This document shows positions 60,829 to 64,000 of a stretch of 64,000 nucleotides of DNA, piece by piece. Source of the DNA: Trichaptum fuscoviolaceum (lineage: Eukaryota > Basidiomycota > Agaricomycetes > Hymenochaetales > Trichaptaceae). Both the position numbers and the translations under genes were made by a program. The stretch's first letter is position 1. Every line of letters starts with the position of its first letter. The notes under the pieces were generated by a model. It made no database searches, was not told where the DNA came from, and saw nothing but the letters and a program-made list of their open reading frames with translations. The stretch lies in NCBI GenBank assembly GCA_910574455.1, contig CAJSYZ010000002.1:4675671-4739670 (forward strand), given 5' to 3'.

Positions 60829-62991
60829 TCAATCTACCCACTCCGGCTCGCAATCAAACTTAAGATGAGGTGTATACCCGTTCGCTAGACAATCAGCATC
60901 CATACGCGCCCTCACGGACCTATGCACCTTCATCCGATTCTTCTTCTGGCCGTGAAGAACACGAGGGCGGCCACCGTTGATACTAAAAACATAGATAGCG
61001 CGGCATCAGCAACGTAAATACAACAAAACGTTATCGGCAAACAAGAGAAAGACGAAAGCGTACAAAACAATGAGGTGAAGAAACAAGAACTCACTAAATT
61101 GTCTTCTCTGCTCTTCCGTTCCTGTGTCTCAGGTGAACGAGAGGGATGTACTCGAGGAGCCACCAGCCCCATTTCAGCTCGAGCTGATCGTAAATCGGAC
61201 ACAGGGCGTCATGTAGGTCCTCGTGTTCTTCGTTTACAGAGTCTTCGACAACCGTGCCTTCGCTATGGCTGCTCATCGGACTTGACGGAGTGCAATATTT
61301 GCACTGGATTGCTTCCGAGTCGTCCTTCAATTGGTCCTTCGAGATTTCGGGCTTCGTGACCGAGTCGACCGGCAGCGCTGGTGGACGAGGCTTCACTTCC
61401 GGGTATAAGCTGCTCGGATCCAGGCCAACCTCACGAAGCCGATCAGCCTCGAATTGTATCCCGCATTTCGTGAGGAAGATCTGGCGAATCATCCACCGTA
61501 AGGGAATGCGCGCTAGGCTGTGTCTGGTGTCATTTGATACGGAGCCTCCGCCGACATCTACAAGTCATCTTAAGCAATCTAAATGGTTACTTGTAGAGAT
61601 GATGGAATCACCTGTATGACATCCAGCAAACCATACTTCAAGAGCATCCGTCCTTTTCGTCTGATCCGTATATTGGTCTTGAAGCCTGCTGCTCTCATTG
61701 TACCTCTCGTCTATGTCTTTGAATCCTTTCCCATAGTACCACTTGCTGATGGTATCTTTCCAATTCGTCAGGCGTTGGCCAATGGGCGTGTACGTGAAGT
61801 CGGATTCCAGATCGAAATCTCTATTCTCCATCATGGCCTTCTCGCCGAAGAGATTTGGTTTGAACTTAACGCGATGTTCGTCTAGGGCGATGGCGTGTCT
61901 GAACGTCTTTACACAAGTGTTCTTCTTCGTAAAGGGGACATGCTTAGGAAGAAGGCCGACGGAATCAACGGTGTCCCTGTGTAGAGTTAGTCAGAAATTC
62001 TCCCTTTCTTTGCATCTGATACTCACCAAACGCCAAGGAACTCGATTTCGACGCTCATAGAGAAGACCTTTTTCTGTGATGCATAAGGAGCAAGGCGATA
62101 TAAGATTTAGTAATCGAAATTGAAAAAAAACTCATACAAATAAAAAGCTTTGTTTCCAACCTGAAAGACAACATATTAGACAGTTACACATTCATATTTT
62201 GATAAGAATACTTACCTTCTTCGTCATCTTGCATATACATCCTGTATGCGAAGGGAACCTGTTGGTGGTTTCCGGACGGCAAAAGGCCAACCTTCTCGAT
62301 CATACCGGCGAGTGCACGCGCCGTATAGGCACCTCGGGAGAAACCAAAGATGCAAATCCTATCTCCGTCACGAACTAGGAACAGGGGAATCGTTGAGCAA
62401 CGATAACAGAAACGGAGTGATAATAGTTCACAGTTTTCCATAAGAAACTCGTATCCGCCCATGACATGATGGTTCAAACTTGTGCCCAACATCATGTCAA
62501 CGGTTTGGCGGAACTTTGACACGCCTGGAGTGGCGATCTCCGGGATGGTATATGTGCCAATCCCGGCCTAAAGAATGAAGTGATCAACACATGTCAACTC
62601 ATATACGAAGAAAGCATATTACCTGATAATATACTAATTGTTGTTTGCTCTCACCCTTTTTGAGGAGAGAGACGAGCTGAACAACGTTGGAGTTGTCGGC
62701 ATCAAATTGGTCACCTAGATGAAAGTCATTATAAGGTGATGTGCGCAGCGTCGTATGTGCTTACCGGTTCCATCAAACAAAAGGCCTGGGGTATAGTCAT
62801 CAGTATAGACATAACAAGATCTCAACCACTAGCTTACACAGTGTTCTCTGTTTCTTGCGTTCTTTTGTGCTCGGAGGAATAACAGGTCCCTGGTAGTTCG
62901 TCTCCAGAGTACCCTCTTTCTGTGGCATTTGAGAGAAAGTGCCGGGATGGGACTTGACATTATGGCTGGTATCAACAGTAGGCTGCGACAT
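60829..62991 (-). CDS. DUF2235 (Tle1-like) alpha/beta hydrolase, tandem copy 2
   Basis: Paralogue of the preceding gene, same strand and exon logic. ATG at 62991 gives MSQPTVDTSHNVKSHPGT, then LLFDGTGDQFDADNSNVV (across an intron), [46 protein letters not shown] near 62290-62350, and FLGVWDTVDSVGLLPKHVPF near 61950-62050. Further on come [39 protein letters not shown] and ELKWGWWLLEYIPLVHLRHR. The last exon reads NGGRPRVLHGQKKNRMKVHR and ends CEPEWVD, with TGA at 60829-60831. The GFSRG nucleophile motif is intact. The linker differs from copy 1 in sequence and lacks its 20-residue duplication. Likely a local duplication followed by divergence. Confidence 0.9.
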
Positions 62992-63696
62992 TGTTGGTAA
63001 TAGGGAATGGGGAAGTAATTGTGAGGGGGGGTTCTTGACATCGGGGTTTTATAGGTGACGACTAGCAGTTTTACCGTGATTACACGGCCAAAGACGTCGA
63101 CGACGTATGTGCGCGTTCTTCATCGGTCGGGGAGGTGGAGCACTGTCGGGGAAGCAACGAAGGTTTGCATCGGGACGGACAAGAAGCGACCACGCAGCCA
63201 AGTTTGTACTAGACACTGTCAGAAATATAGGCAGCGCGAAGCCTCTGGGTGGAGAGGAATGCGGTATGGAATCATTGATATTACCTTGCCCGACAGGCTC
63301 CACCAAACTCACGTTGTCGGCGGAACCATCCAATTGAACCGAAGAGCGTACTTGCATGGAAGATGTCCGGTCGTAAGAAGCGAGTAAGGCAGTCGAGAAA
63401 CCCTTGGCTGAGCCTCGGGTGGCTCTGATTCCGCTCGCAATGCATAGTGTTCGGAACCCTTGTTTTTCCCCAATCGGCATACGTATCATAACGCAGATGA
63501 TCGCATATTCATCCACCGCCTCGCAAAACATGAAGTCAGGTTCGTCAAACAATTGAAAAAACGCACGGAATAGCACGTAAAATTATCAACCGGTATATGT
63601 ACAAGCTTGTAGGTATGAGGGATTCAAGAGCGATGATCGAGGTAGAGATAAACAAGACTCAAGCGCAAGCCAAAATCAATATATCAGTCGTAACGA
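62992..63696. other. Intergenic region upstream of DUF2235 copy 2
   Basis: About 700 bp. Open frames lie on both strands between 63049 and 63576, the minus one 175 codons long but with no ATG at its start and no motif. I do not call a gene, though a small unknown one cannot be excluded. Confidence 0.4.
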
Positions 63697-64000
63697 TCAC
63701 CATATACGAGGAAACTTGGGCCTAAAGTCTACCGTGATTTTGACGCATGCGAGGTTGTCCTCGTCTTTAGTAAACCCATTCACTTGCACATTAATTTTGG
63801 CTGCGAGATAACATTAATCAGTCTCCTCATCATAGACCGATAAGACATCACTCACCCGGGGGAATTTCCTTTGGCAAAGCTGCGACCTGCTCGATTGTAT
63901 AATCACCAGGCTCGACCGGACACTGTACATCAGTTTCCGCATTTCGTCTGCGCAAGTTTAACGACGCGTTCTCTATAGGAGGTATAATCAAACTCACGCT
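63697..64000 (-). CDS. NPC2-like lipid-transfer protein (ML domain), N-terminus outside window
   Basis: C-terminal part of a secreted or vacuolar ML-domain protein of the fungal phosphatidylglycerol/phosphatidylinositol transfer group (NPC2 family), which binds sterols or phospholipids. Visible sequence reads RRRNAETDVQCPVEPGDY, TIEQVAALPKEIPPAKINVQ and DEDNLACVKITVDFRP, with the Cys residues expected to form the ML disulfides and the Ala-Leu-Pro-Lys-Glu-Ile-Pro motif typical of fungal NPC2. One intron lies at about 63801-63857. TGA is at 63697-63699. The gene continues beyond the right edge, where its signal peptide should be. Confidence 0.88.

Noticed and set aside
63049..63576. 175-codon minus-strand open frame upstream of the NPC2 stop
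   Set aside because: The frame opens without ATG, contains no recognisable domain, and an overlapping plus-strand frame is also open; composition alone explains it.

Overview
The window is nuclear DNA from a filamentous basidiomycete, most likely an Agaricomycete. Genes are dense, lie on both strands and are cut by many short GT-AG introns of about 45 to 90 nt. The gene content fits: a DUF6534 membrane protein (a family expanded in mushrooms), a DNMT1-type cytosine methyltransferase, a Hog1-type MAP kinase with a TGY loop, an Skt5/Chs4 chitin-synthase activator ending in CVIM, a GT15 mannosyltransferase, and paired DUF2235 proteins. I saw no tRNA, rRNA, CRISPR array or intact transposon. Gene models were spliced by hand from reading frame, GT-AG sites and family motifs. 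Start and stop codons are given to the base; some internal junctions could be off.

Layout. 0-3.6 kb: 3' part of a UBP2-like deubiquitinase (+). 4.0-4.4 kb: small hypothetical protein (-). 5.9-7.6 kb: GT15 mannosyltransferase (-). 9.1-11.2 kb: DUF6534 membrane protein (+). 12.6-14.9 kb: F-box protein (+). 15.1-16.1 kb: mitochondrial ribosomal protein uS15m (-). 16.6-19.5 kb: USP12/46-UBP9-type deubiquitinase (-). 20.2-21.7 kb: MOSC/mARC-like protein (-). 22.3-23.0 kb: Pin1/Ess1 prolyl isomerase (-). 23.4-25.2 kb: Skt5/Chs4 (+). 25.7-28.7 kb: methylcrotonyl-CoA carboxylase alpha subunit (+). 29.2-30.9 kb: zinc-finger-like protein (+). 31.6-33.3 kb: UDP-glucose 4-epimerase (-). 34.1-35.4 kb: secreted 20-unit tandem-repeat protein (-). 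35.6-36.3 kb: probable decayed gene (-). 37.6-40.3 kb: THO complex subunit 1 (-), divergent from the DNMT1-like gene at 40.6-44.1 kb (+). 44.3-46.8 kb: exocyst Exo84 (-). 47.7-49.5 kb: Hog1 (-). 50.5-52.1 kb: tRNA-dihydrouridine synthase Dus2 (-). 52.6-53.6 kb: alpha/beta hydrolase (+). 54.0-57.8 kb: membrane-anchored double amidohydrolase (+). 58.0-60.2 and 60.8-63.0 kb: tandem DUF2235 paralogues (-). 63.7 kb to the end: NPC2-like lipid-transfer protein (-), truncated by the window edge.

Most genes are ordinary housekeeping genes with no obvious operon-like logic. Themes that recur are ubiquitin (two USPs and an F-box protein), cell wall and secretion (GT15, Skt5, Exo84, Hog1) and sugar or leucine metabolism (GAL10-type epimerase, MCC alpha).

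The least ordinary item is the 34.1-35.4 kb gene. It encodes a signal peptide followed by 20 near-identical Arg/Ser/Gly/His-rich units, nine of which end in Lys-Arg. That is the layout of a Kex2-processed repeat precursor, and it sits beside a broken gene of unknown family. Also unusual are coding micro-exons of 7, 11, 12 and 14 nt in the amidohydrolase and USP12-like genes, catalytic-cysteine codons split by introns in two enzymes, and a strong inverted repeat in the shared THO1/DNMT promoter.
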